Shown: positions 1 to 5,255 of the stretch, piece by piece
Numbering within the stretch: position 1 is the first letter of the stretch
How the letters are laid out: every line of letters starts with the position of its first letter
Assembly (NCBI GenBank): GCA_023394215.1
Contig: JAEXBH010000214.1
Span: 1 to 5,255, forward strand
From: Bacillota bacterium
Lineage (GTDB): Bacteria; Bacillota; Clostridia; Tissierellales; Peptoniphilaceae
Reading direction: 5' to 3'
Length of the DNA stretch: 5,255 bases
The notes under the pieces: model-generated
What the model was told of the DNA's origin: nothing
Seen by the model: the letters and a program-made list of their open reading frames with translations, nothing else
The model's database searches: none
Made by a program: the position numbers and the translations under genes

Positions 1-1187
1 CCGCTTATCATTTCTTCATTATTTTTACTTATGCTTTCAAGAAGTACATCGTGGATTTTACCTACTTCTTTGGCATTTTTTCTATTGAATATAGGATAGA
101 TTTCATCAAGCAATTCCTGAAATCTTCTTGATTTAACCTCATCGGGAACCTGATCTTCCCTCTTTGCTGCAGGGGTACCGGGCCTCATAGAATATATAAA
201 TGTAAAGGCATTGTCATATTCAACTTCCTTGCAAACTGCTATAGTTTCTTTGTGGTCTTCTTCGGTTTCACCCGGAAAACCTACTATTATATCTGTAGTA
301 ATGGTTATATCAGGCATTTTTTCCCTCAATTTTCTTGCAAGATACAGATATCTTTCTTTTGTGTATTTTCTATTCATTTCTTTTAAAACTTTGGATGAAC
401 CTGATTGAAGAGGAAGATGGAAATGCTTTGCCAACATATTTATCTTGCTCATTGCATCAATAAGTTCTTCTGAAAGATCATGAGGATTTGAAGTCATAAA
501 CCTAAGTATCGGAAGATTTTTAACTTCCCTGTCCAAGGCATATAGAAGTTCAGGGAAGCTGTGTCCTATATCCTTACCATAGGAGTTTACATTTTGTCCA
601 AGTAAGGTAACTTCTTTGTATCCGCTATCTGCCAAGTGTTTAACTTCTCTTATAATGTCTTCCATAGGTCTTGATTCCTCTCTGCCTCTGGCATAAGGAA
701 CAACACAATAAGTACAGAAATTATCACAACCGGAATTTATATTTACATAGGCGGAGTAAGAATGATTTCTCCTAAAGCCCTCTGCACTTTCATCCATATA
801 TTTATCAATATCTACGACCAATTGTCCCGTTGTTTTATGTAGGGCTATTAGTTGAGGAAGTTTATCAATATTAAGTGTACCGAATATGATACCTACATGG
901 GGATATTTAGCCCTTATAACATCCTTTGCTTCACCAGTTTGCATCATACAACCGCAAACAGCTATTATAAGATCAGGTTTTTCTTTTTTTAGTTTTTTAA
1001 TGGCTCCAAGGTGTCCAAAAACCTTTAGTTCCGCATTTTCTCGTATTAAACATGTATTGTATACTATAAAATCTGACTCATTCTCATTTTCGGTTTTTTC
1101 ATATCCTAAAGATTCAAGAATAAAGGCTATTCTTTCAGAGTCATGTTCATTAGCCTGGCAGCCGTAAGTTATTATTTTATATTTCAT
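1..1187 (-). CDS. miaB: tRNA (A37) 2-methylthiotransferase MiaB, 3' end cut by the window edge
   Basis: Radical-SAM methylthiotransferase that converts N6-isopentenyladenosine at position 37 of tRNAs to its 2-methylthio form (family knowledge). I read 395 codons without a stop or frameshift from the ATG at 1187. The N-terminal UPF0004 domain (about residues 1-115) has the auxiliary-cluster cysteines C10 (YGCQ), C46 (NTCLIR) and C80 (CGCMMQ). The radical SAM domain has C154-x3-C158-x2-C161 (GCDNFCTYCVVP), followed by LLGQNVNSYG at 195, LPLQSGS at 258 and DIIVGFPGETEED near 299. The TRAM domain begins near residue 374 (EVGKIHDVLLES) and is cut off; about 45 residues are probably missing by comparison with typical family lengths. 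The start is well set: AAGGAG at 1198-1193, five bases before ATG, with an in-frame TAA at 1199-1197. It lies 31 bp behind the transporter gene and is probably cotranscribed with it. The other methylthiotransferases (MtaB, RimO) fit less well than MiaB. Confidence 0.96.
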   Translation of the reverse strand, partial: MKYKIITYGCQANEHDSERIAFILESLGYEKTENENESDFIVYNTCLIRENAELKVFGHLGAIKKLKKEKPDLIIAVCGCMMQTGEAKDVIRAKYPHVGIIFGTLNIDKLPQLIALHKTTGQLVVDIDKYMDESAEGFRRNHSYSAYVNINSGCDNFCTYCVVPYARGREESRPMEDIIREVKHLADSGYKEVTLLGQNVNSYGKDIGHSFPELLYALDREVKNLPILRFMTSNPHDLSEELIDAMSKINMLAKHFHLPLQSGSSKVLKEMNRKYTKERYLYLARKLREKMPDITITTDIIVGFPGETEEDHKETIAVCKEVEYDNAFTFIYSMRPGTPAAKREDQVPDEVKSRRFQELLDEIYPIFNRKNAKEVGKIHDVLLESISKNNEEMIS

Positions 1188-1218
1188 CTTTTCTCCTTAT
1201 ATAATAAAGTAATTCAAC

Positions 1219-2157
1219 TTATGTTCTATTGTTTTTCAATCGCCTTTTTTCATAGGGATCCTTATTAATAATTATAATACCAATTATAACAAATATTAGG
1301 CCTATAATAATAGCCATATTTAAGGATTCTTTCAAAAATATTGCACTTAGGAAGGTTCCAGAAAAAGGTATGAAGAGCCTTAAAAAGCTTATTTGACTTG
1401 CCTTGTATTGGGCTAAAATTTGATACCAGATTACAAAAGCGGTAGCCGAAAGTAAAGATGCATAAGCTATTAAAAGAATTGATTTTAAACTGAAGTTAAG
1501 GTTTGATTTCATTCCTATATATCCGACCGCTATGAGTATAATAGATCCAAGTATCATTTGCACCATTGTAAGGATAAAAGCTGATATATCTTTTCCGCTT
1601 TTTTTTATCAAGATAGTTGAAAATGAACTTATGAGGGCATTTATAAGCATAAAACCTTCCGCTTGCAGTTTAAAGCTGAGGTCAAAGTTTTTGTTTATGT
1701 TGGCTATTATTACACCTGCAAGTCCAATAATAACAGCAAATACTTTTCTACCGGACAGTTTATCATCTTTTAACAAAAAATGAGACCATATAACTACAAG
1801 AAAGGTTCCGGAAGCCTGTAGTATCGATGATTTCATACCTCCCGTATTTGAAACCCCGATATAGAAAAAATAGTATTGAAGAGTGGTTTGCAGAAAGGCT
1901 ATCAGGGATAAAAACTTTATATTCGGTCTTATCTGCTTTAGTTCGCTTCTTCTGAAAAAAAGTACTATAAAGAGAAGAATAAGTCCGGAACCCATAAAGC
2001 GTATACCTGCTATGAATATTTTAGCGAAATTATCATCCGGTAAAAGTCCGAGACTTGCATTTGTTATTTTAATTACCGGGAAAGCAGATCCCCATAAAAA
2101 CATGGCAAAAATAGCAAACATATAGGCATATTTTTTGTTTTTAATCAAATTTGTCAT
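1219..2157 (-). CDS. EamA/DMT-superfamily transporter (10 predicted membrane helices)
   Basis: A 312-residue inner-membrane protein of the drug/metabolite transporter superfamily; the substrate cannot be told from sequence. It has two EamA repeats. The first starts with a hydrophobic helix carrying the typical WGSAFP motif (residues 22-27) and ends near GLAGVIIANI (145-154). The second runs from about residue 165 to 298, ending with the family-typical LKES followed by a Gly/Ile-rich last helix. Hydrophobic stretches near 11-31, 46-68, 81-101, 109-129, 138-154, 165-183, 192-216, 225-247, 256-276 and 280-298 give ten helices. Both termini are basic (NKKY; KRRLKNNR). The chosen start is ATG 2157 because AAGGAG precedes it by four bases; an in-frame TTG at 2175 lies in the terminator T-tract and has no ribosome binding site. 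The gene lies between rpsA and miaB, to which it has no known functional link. Amino-acid or metabolite efflux is a common role for the family but is only a guess here. Confidence 0.92.
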   Translation of the reverse strand: MTNLIKNKKYAYMFAIFAMFLWGSAFPVIKITNASLGLLPDDNFAKIFIAGIRFMGSGLILLFIVLFFRRSELKQIRPNIKFLSLIAFLQTTLQYYFFYIGVSNTGGMKSSILQASGTFLVVIWSHFLLKDDKLSGRKVFAVIIGLAGVIIANINKNFDLSFKLQAEGFMLINALISSFSTILIKKSGKDISAFILTMVQMILGSIILIAVGYIGMKSNLNFSLKSILLIAYASLLSATAFVIWYQILAQYKASQISFLRLFIPFSGTFLSAIFLKESLNMAIIIGLIFVIIGIIIINKDPYEKRRLKNNRT

Positions 2158-2161
2158 AAAA

Positions 2162-2167
2162 CTCCTT
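2162..2167 (-). promoter_or_regulatory. Ribosome binding site deciding the transporter start
   Basis: The minus strand reads AAGGAG here, followed by TTTT and then ATG at 2157. The spacing of four bases is a little short but acceptable. This site supports the ATG over the upstream in-frame TTG at 2175, and it begins only seven bases after the end of the terminator T-tract. Confidence 0.8.
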
Positions 2168-2173
2168 ATAAAC

Positions 2174-2201
2174 AAAAAAAGAGGAGAGCAAGTCTCCCCT
2201 T
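2174..2201 (-). terminator. Rho-independent terminator of rpsA
   Basis: On the minus strand, AAGGGGAGA, the loop CTTGC and TCTCCTCTT form a nine-pair stem with one G-U wobble (2201-2179). A run of seven T (2180-2174), overlapping the base of the stem, is followed by GTT. The upstream arm begins nine bases after the rpsA stop codon at 2211. On the plus strand the wobble becomes an A/C mismatch and there is no matching T-tract, so it is oriented to stop transcription leaving rpsA. Confidence 0.9.
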
Positions 2202-2209
2202 ATAAGTTA

Positions 2210-2239
2210 ATTATTCTTGATCAAAATCAAGTCCGTCAA
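2210..2239 (-). promoter_or_regulatory. Weak promoter-like sequence in the rpsA 3' end
   Basis: The minus strand has TTGACG at 2239-2234, an 18-bp spacer and AATAAT at 2215-2210. Each box is one mismatch from the sigma-A consensus. Transcription would begin near 2203, at the foot of the terminator hairpin, and could serve the transporter and miaB. The match lies in rpsA codons for its last acidic residues, so it may be chance in AT-rich coding DNA. This is inference only. Confidence 0.3.
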
Positions 2240-3434
2240 GTAACTCGCCAAGATTTGAGCCGAAAGCATTTTCTTCTTCAAAGTTTGCACTTTGATTGTT
2301 TTGCTTAGGTTCTCTTTCAACTCTTTCTTTTTTAGCCGGTTTTTCAGTAAACTTTTTATTTTCTTTTACAGTTTCAATCGGCTTTAATAGGGCTCTGATA
2401 CTTAAAGAAATTCTTTGATTTTCAGTGTCGATTTCAAGGATTTTAGTCTCAACTTCTTGTCCAATATTTAATACATCAGATGGTTTTTCTACATGTTCAT
2501 TGCTTACTTGAGAAACGTGGATTAAACCTTCTACGCCTTCAGGAAGTCTAACAAAAGCACCGAAATCTAAAAGGTTAACTATTTGACCCTTAACAAGATC
2601 TCCTACCTTGTTGTTCTTTAAGAATAAATCAAAAGGCTTTTCAGTTAATTGTTTCATACCTAATGATACCCTATTCTTTTCTCTGTTGGCTTTCAAAATC
2701 TTAACTTGAACTTCTTGTCCTATTTCAAGAACATCTGAAGGTTTTTCAATTCTGTCCCAAGAAATATCAGATACATGGATTAATCCGTCAACGCCGCCAA
2801 GGTCAACAAAAGCACCAAAATCTACCATTCTAACTACTTTTCCTGTAACCACTGCATCTACTACAAGATTTTCCCAAACCTTATCTAACTTTTCAGACAA
2901 GATTGCCTTGCTTGAAAGTACTACTCTTTTCTTCTTTTCATCTATGCTAAGAATCTTACAATCTAATTCTTTTCCGACATATTGTTTGAAGTTCTTTACG
3001 AAATAAGTTGTAATTTGTGAAGCTGGTACAAAGCCATTGATACCCATAACATTTACTACTAAACCGCCTGTGTTTTCGTCAGTAACTGTAGCTTTTACAG
3101 TTTCTGCAGCTTCAAAAGCCTTTAGTAGGTTTTGCCAGTTCTTTAGCCCTTCAACTCTTCTTGTAGACAATGCTACATTACCTTCTCCATCATCCAACTT
3201 GATTACAAAAACATCTATTTCTTGTCCTTCATAAAATGCTTTAGTTGGATCAGCAGCTTCATCTTTAGACATTTCGTCTAATTTGATTATACCGTCAGCA
3301 CGATACTTGATATCTACAAAAACTTCGCTATCTTTTACATTGATAACCTTTCCTTTTACGATATCTTTAGGATAAATCCTAATCATACTGTCTTTTACCT
3401 GTTCCATAAATTCTTCGTTACTAAAATTGTCCAT
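2211..3434 (-). CDS. rpsA: 30S ribosomal protein S1 (four S1 domains)
   Basis: RNA-binding protein of the S1 family, 407 residues, which helps mRNA bind to the 30S subunit in proteobacteria; its role in low-GC Gram-positives is less certain. Four OB-fold S1 domains are visible: about 22-93 (DIVKGKVINV to ALSTRR), 109-176, 193-262 and 277-347. The last two have the classic FGAFV and GLIHVS motifs and each ends in KPSDVL-x-IGQEV followed by a beta strand. A charged, low-complexity tail (351-407) rich in Lys/Glu and ending in acidic residues follows. The start is ATG 3434, preceded by AGGAGG at 3451-3446 with a rather long 11-base gap. It is shorter than the six-domain E. coli S1 and matches the four-domain form of Firmicutes. 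In many Clostridia S1 is fused to, or directly follows, IspH; here neither is seen. A promoter upstream and a terminator downstream suggest a mainly monocistronic mRNA. Confidence 0.95.
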   Translation of the reverse strand: MDNFSNEEFMEQVKDSMIRIYPKDIVKGKVINVKDSEVFVDIKYRADGIIKLDEMSKDEAADPTKAFYEGQEIDVFVIKLDDGEGNVALSTRRVEGLKNWQNLLKAFEAAETVKATVTDENTGGLVVNVMGINGFVPASQITTYFVKNFKQYVGKELDCKILSIDEKKKRVVLSSKAILSEKLDKVWENLVVDAVVTGKVVRMVDFGAFVDLGGVDGLIHVSDISWDRIEKPSDVLEIGQEVQVKILKANREKNRVSLGMKQLTEKPFDLFLKNNKVGDLVKGQIVNLLDFGAFVRLPEGVEGLIHVSQVSNEHVEKPSDVLNIGQEVETKILEIDTENQRISLSIRALLKPIETVKENKKFTEKPAKKERVEREPKQNNQSANFEEENAFGSNLGELLDGLDFDQE

Positions 3435-3492
3435 TCTGTTGACGTCCTCCTAAATAATCCAGAATATGACACAAAATCATACTCATAGCATT

Positions 3493-3522
3493 ATTTTATA
3501 TTATTTTTAAAATTTTTGCAAA
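3493..3522 (-). promoter_or_regulatory. Putative sigma-A promoter of rpsA
   Basis: In the 117-bp spacer after plsC, the minus strand reads TTGCAA at 3521-3516, a 17-bp A/T spacer and TAAAAT at 3498-3493. The overlapping pair TTTGCA (3522-3517) and TATAAA (3500-3495), 16 bp apart, is an alternative reading of the same site. A start near 3486 would give a leader of about 52 bases. That leader holds a weak AU-rich hairpin (TATGA at 3481-3477 pairing with TCATA at 3469-3465) and the AGGAGG site. The region is so AT-rich that the exact boxes are uncertain. Confidence 0.5.
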
Positions 3523-3551
3523 ACTTTTTGTAAATTCAGCCATTTAAATCT

Positions 3552-4127
3552 TTAATCACATATATCGTAAATAGATTTATATACATCATGGCTTATTTTA
3601 GAGGCAACTTCTTTTTTAGGCAAATCCATATATTTATCTATGGAAATCCTTTCTTTAAAAATTACCTTCATTTTTCTGAAAGGTTTATAATTTCCTACTA
3701 TTTCCGCAGTTAATATATCGGAAGAAGCCTTATAAGCCATAAAACCTATACCGTCTTTAATATTATCTATGGAAACTTCCTTTACCCTTGTTCCCTCAGG
3801 AAAAATACCCAAAACTTCTTCATTTTTTAATATGGATATGGAAGTTTTCAAAGCTTTAATATCATTGTTTTTTCTATCTACTGGAAAAGCTCCGAGTTTA
3901 CGCATAAAAAAGGCCGAAAGTCTATTTTCAAAAAGTTCCTTTTTTGATATAAATCTAATTTTTCTCTTAAAGATAAGAGCTAAAAATACCGGATCCAATA
4001 TATTTATATGATTTGCACAAATTATAAGTCTTTTGTCATCATAACTTATAGGCGGATTTACAACCTCAAACCTGTAAAGTATCTTAAAAACAGGCCATAA
4101 AATTATTTTTAATAAACTATATAACAT
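3552..4127 (-). CDS. plsC: PlsC-type 1-acyl-sn-glycerol-3-phosphate acyltransferase
   Basis: Membrane-associated acyltransferase of the PlsC/LPLAT family, expected to acylate lysophosphatidic acid to phosphatidic acid in phospholipid synthesis. From ATG 4127 the protein is 191 residues, a short but normal bacterial length. Residues 1-20 form a hydrophobic anchor. Motif I is NHINILDP, with the catalytic H40 and D45; motif II is GAFPVDR (79-85); motif III is FPEGTR (109-114). Motif IV, usually containing a V-P-V/I core, here reads ILTAEIVGNYKPF (138-150), so the usual proline is a threonine. The start was chosen because GAGGA at 4137-4133 precedes the ATG; a TTG at 4163 would add 12 residues but has poor support and lies deeper inside cmk. 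It overlaps cmk by 11 bp and is probably translationally coupled to it. The cmk-plsC pairing is common in Firmicutes. The acyl acceptor is inferred from the family, not shown. Confidence 0.9.
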   Translation of the reverse strand: MLYSLLKIILWPVFKILYRFEVVNPPISYDDKRLIICANHINILDPVFLALIFKRKIRFISKKELFENRLSAFFMRKLGAFPVDRKNNDIKALKTSISILKNEEVLGIFPEGTRVKEVSIDNIKDGIGFMAYKASSDILTAEIVGNYKPFRKMKVIFKERISIDKYMDLPKKEVASKISHDVYKSIYDICD

Positions 4128-4773
4128 TTTTTTCCTCAATATATCTGTACATTGTTTCAACAACTTCTTCTACATTCATTTCAGAACTGTCTATGAGTAT
4201 GGCATCTTCAGCCTGGCGTAATGGAGAAATGGTCCTTGAGCTGTCATAAAGGTCTCTGCGTTTGATATCTTTAAGAACATCTTCATAGGACATTTTACCT
4301 TTATCTGATTCATCATATCTTCTCTGAGCCCTAATTTCAGCTGTTGCCGTCAGGAAAAATTTAATATCGGCATTTGTAAGAACATGGGTTCCTATATCTC
4401 TGCCGTCTAAAATAATATTTGAATTTTTAGATATTTGCCTTTGTTTTTTTACTAAGTTTTCTCTCACAGATTTATAGCTGGACACCAAAGAAACATTTAA
4501 AGTGACCTGACTGTCTCTAATCTCCTTGTTTACATTCTTGCCGTTCAGGTAAAATTCTCCATCTACTATTTTCATATCAATATTTTTTATATGGTTTTCA
4601 ACAAGTTTTTCATCTTCTATATTTATATTATTTGATAAATAGTAGTAGGTATAAACCCTGTACATGGCCCCGGTGTCAAGATAATTGAAATTCAATTTCT
4701 TTGCCAAAGCTTTTGCTACGGTGCTTTTACCCGCACCGGCAGGTCCGTCTATGGCTATTGATTTATATGTCAT
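4117..4773 (-). CDS. cmk: Cytidylate (CMP/dCMP) kinase
   Basis: Cytosolic nucleoside monophosphate kinase that phosphorylates CMP and dCMP with ATP, recycling CMP released by RNA turnover and phospholipid synthesis. At 218 residues it is of normal family length and complete. The P-loop is GPAGAGKST (10-18). The CMP-binding region starts with YLDTGAMYR (31-39). The conserved ILDGRDIGTHVL lies at 121-132 and FFLTA at 139-143. The lid region has RAQRRY (148-153) and KRRDLYDSSR (171-180), followed by SPL. The start is ATG 4773, with a strong GAGGAGG at 4784-4778 inside the end of the upstream gene. Its ATG shares bases with the TGA of that gene (ATGA), indicating translational coupling. The stop is TAG at 4119-4117, inside the start of plsC. 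I see no missing catalytic residue. Confidence 0.97.
   Translation of the reverse strand: MTYKSIAIDGPAGAGKSTVAKALAKKLNFNYLDTGAMYRVYTYYYLSNNINIEDEKLVENHIKNIDMKIVDGEFYLNGKNVNKEIRDSQVTLNVSLVSSYKSVRENLVKKQRQISKNSNIILDGRDIGTHVLTNADIKFFLTATAEIRAQRRYDESDKGKMSYEDVLKDIKRRDLYDSSRTISPLRQAEDAILIDSSEMNVEEVVETMYRYIEEKNVI
4133..4137 (-). promoter_or_regulatory. Ribosome binding site deciding the plsC start
   Basis: The minus strand reads GAGGA here, followed by AAAAA and ATG at 4127. It lies inside the last codons of cmk (Glu-Glu-Lys-Asn). It supports the 191-residue protein over a longer form from TTG 4163. Confidence 0.75.
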
Positions 4774-5255
4774 ATTTCCTCCTCGCTGGCACTTAGACCG
4801 GCAAGATAACCGGTGGAATATGCCATTTGTAAATTATAGCCCCCTGTAAGGGCATCAATATCTATAATTTCTCCTGTAAAATACAGGTTTTTTACCAATT
4901 TGCTTTCCATACTTGAAGACCAGATTTCTTTAACATCCACTCCTCCACTCGTAACAATTGCCCTATTTATATCGTCCAGAGACTTATAAGATAGGGAAAA
5001 ATTTTTAATGTTGTGTATAAGTTTTTGCCTTTCAGTTTTTGTAATTTGGTTTGCTTTCTTGTATGGATCAAGATTAGCCTCACTTATTATAATAGGTATA
5101 AGGGCTTTTATAGTAAGCTTGTCAACGGCATTTATTAGCGATTTATTTGAATTTTCAAGGAAATCTCTTTTGAGTCTATTGTCAAGCTTTTCTTCATCCA
5201 AAGCAGGTTTTAAATCCAAGCTAAGTTGAATTTTACCGACAATTCTGTTTAGATA
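4770..5255 (-). CDS. HI0933/BaiN-family NAD(P)/FAD-dependent oxidoreductase, 5' end cut by the window edge
   Basis: The C-terminal 161 residues of a flavoprotein of the HI0933 (YhiN, BaiN-like) family; the N-terminal FAD-binding Rossmann motif lies beyond the window. The frame stays open to base 5255, so the TTG at 5219 is an internal leucine codon, not the start. The visible part begins in the middle domain and reaches the diagnostic C-terminal block: VTSGGV near residues 101-106, then SKLVKNLYFTGEIIDID near 118-134, then GGYNLQMAYSTGYLAG (138-153), which completes the FAD site in family structures. Members are usually about 400 residues, so roughly 60% is missing. Their physiological role is mostly unknown; BaiN itself acts on bile-acid intermediates in some gut clostridia, but that should not be carried over here. 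It ends in TGA at 4772-4770, overlapping the cmk ATG, and the cmk ribosome binding site lies in its last codons. Confidence 0.94.
   Translation of the reverse strand, partial: YLNRIVGKIQLSLDLKPALDEEKLDNRLKRDFLENSNKSLINAVDKLTIKALIPIIISEANLDPYKKANQITKTERQKLIHNIKNFSLSYKSLDDINRAIVTSGGVDVKEIWSSSMESKLVKNLYFTGEIIDIDALTGGYNLQMAYSTGYLAGLSASEEEI
4778..4784 (-). promoter_or_regulatory. Strong ribosome binding site of cmk inside the upstream gene
   Basis: The minus strand reads GAGGAGG, followed by AAAT and ATG at 4773. It is encoded by the Glu-Glu-Glu end of the flavoprotein gene. Together with the ATGA overlap, it points to coupled translation. Confidence 0.8.

Noticed and set aside
211..1167. Plus-strand open frames opposite miaB (65 and 93 codons)
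   Set aside because: They lie antisense to a fully conserved MiaB reading frame, show no recognisable domain and have no good ribosome binding site.
1532..2125. Plus-strand open frames opposite the transporter (83 and 80 codons)
   Set aside because: They mirror the codons of a clear EamA-family protein and show no family motif of their own.
2158..2175. Longer transporter from TTG 2175
   Set aside because: That codon overlaps the terminator T-tract and lacks a ribosome binding site; ATG 2157 has AAGGAG just upstream.
3435..3551. Terminator or ispH remnant between plsC and rpsA
   Set aside because: Only short A/T-only inverted repeats such as TTTTGCAAAA are present, with no GC-bearing stem plus T-tract and no IspH-like codons.
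3037..4011. Plus-strand open frames opposite rpsA and plsC (65 and 80 codons)
   Set aside because: They are shadows of conserved coding sequence, with no independent evidence.
4128..4163. Longer plsC from TTG 4163
   Set aside because: The ATG at 4127 has a GAGGA site and begins the hydrophobic anchor; the extra 12 residues would lie wholly within cmk coding sequence.
5217..5219. TTG as the start of a 149-residue flavoprotein
   Set aside because: The frame continues upstream without a stop to the window edge and encodes family-like sequence, so the codon is an internal leucine.
5008..5229. Plus-strand open frame opposite the flavoprotein (73 codons)
   Set aside because: It is antisense to the conserved HI0933-family C-terminus, and the protein has no recognisable features.
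1..5255. Mobile elements, CRISPR arrays, tRNA/rRNA genes or a defence system
   Set aside because: I saw no transposase or integrase motifs, no spaced direct repeats and no tRNA-like sequence; nearly all bases belong to conserved housekeeping genes.

Overview
The window is AT-rich, and every supported gene lies on the minus strand, read from high to low coordinates. It is a chromosomal housekeeping block of a low-GC Gram-positive anaerobe. The gene content (HI0933-type flavoprotein, cmk, plsC, rpsA, miaB), the AAGGAG/AGGAGG ribosome binding sites and the Clostridia-like order suggest a Clostridia/Tissierellia-type Firmicute. Peptoniphilus/Anaerococcus/Finegoldia relatives are my best guess. 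This placement is an inference from gene order and protein style; I could not run a database search.

Layout in transcription order: (1) 5255-4770, the C-terminal 161 residues of an HI0933/BaiN-family flavoprotein whose start lies outside the window; (2) 4773-4117, cytidylate kinase (cmk), joined to the flavoprotein gene by an ATGA stop/start overlap; (3) 4127-3552, a PlsC-type acyltransferase that overlaps the end of cmk by 11 bp; (4) a 117-bp AT-rich spacer with a plausible promoter; (5) 3434-2211, a four-domain ribosomal protein S1 (rpsA); (6) a strong intrinsic terminator at 2174-2201; (7) 2157-1219, a ten-helix EamA/DMT-family transporter whose ribosome binding site starts within a few bases of the terminator T-tract; (8) 1187-1, the tRNA methylthiotransferase miaB, which runs off the low-coordinate edge within its TRAM domain.

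The first three genes form a tightly coupled unit (nucleotide salvage/CMP recycling, phosphatidic acid synthesis, and an uncharacterised flavin enzyme). rpsA appears to have its own promoter and terminator. The transporter and miaB form a second short unit whose promoter is not obvious. It may depend on terminator read-through or on a weak promoter-like sequence in the last codons of rpsA.

I found no mobile element, CRISPR array, tRNA/rRNA gene or defence system. The points most worth a second look are the absence of ispH between plsC and rpsA, the very compressed terminator/start arrangement before the transporter, and a changed motif IV in the PlsC-like protein. I see no evidence for a previously undescribed system here.
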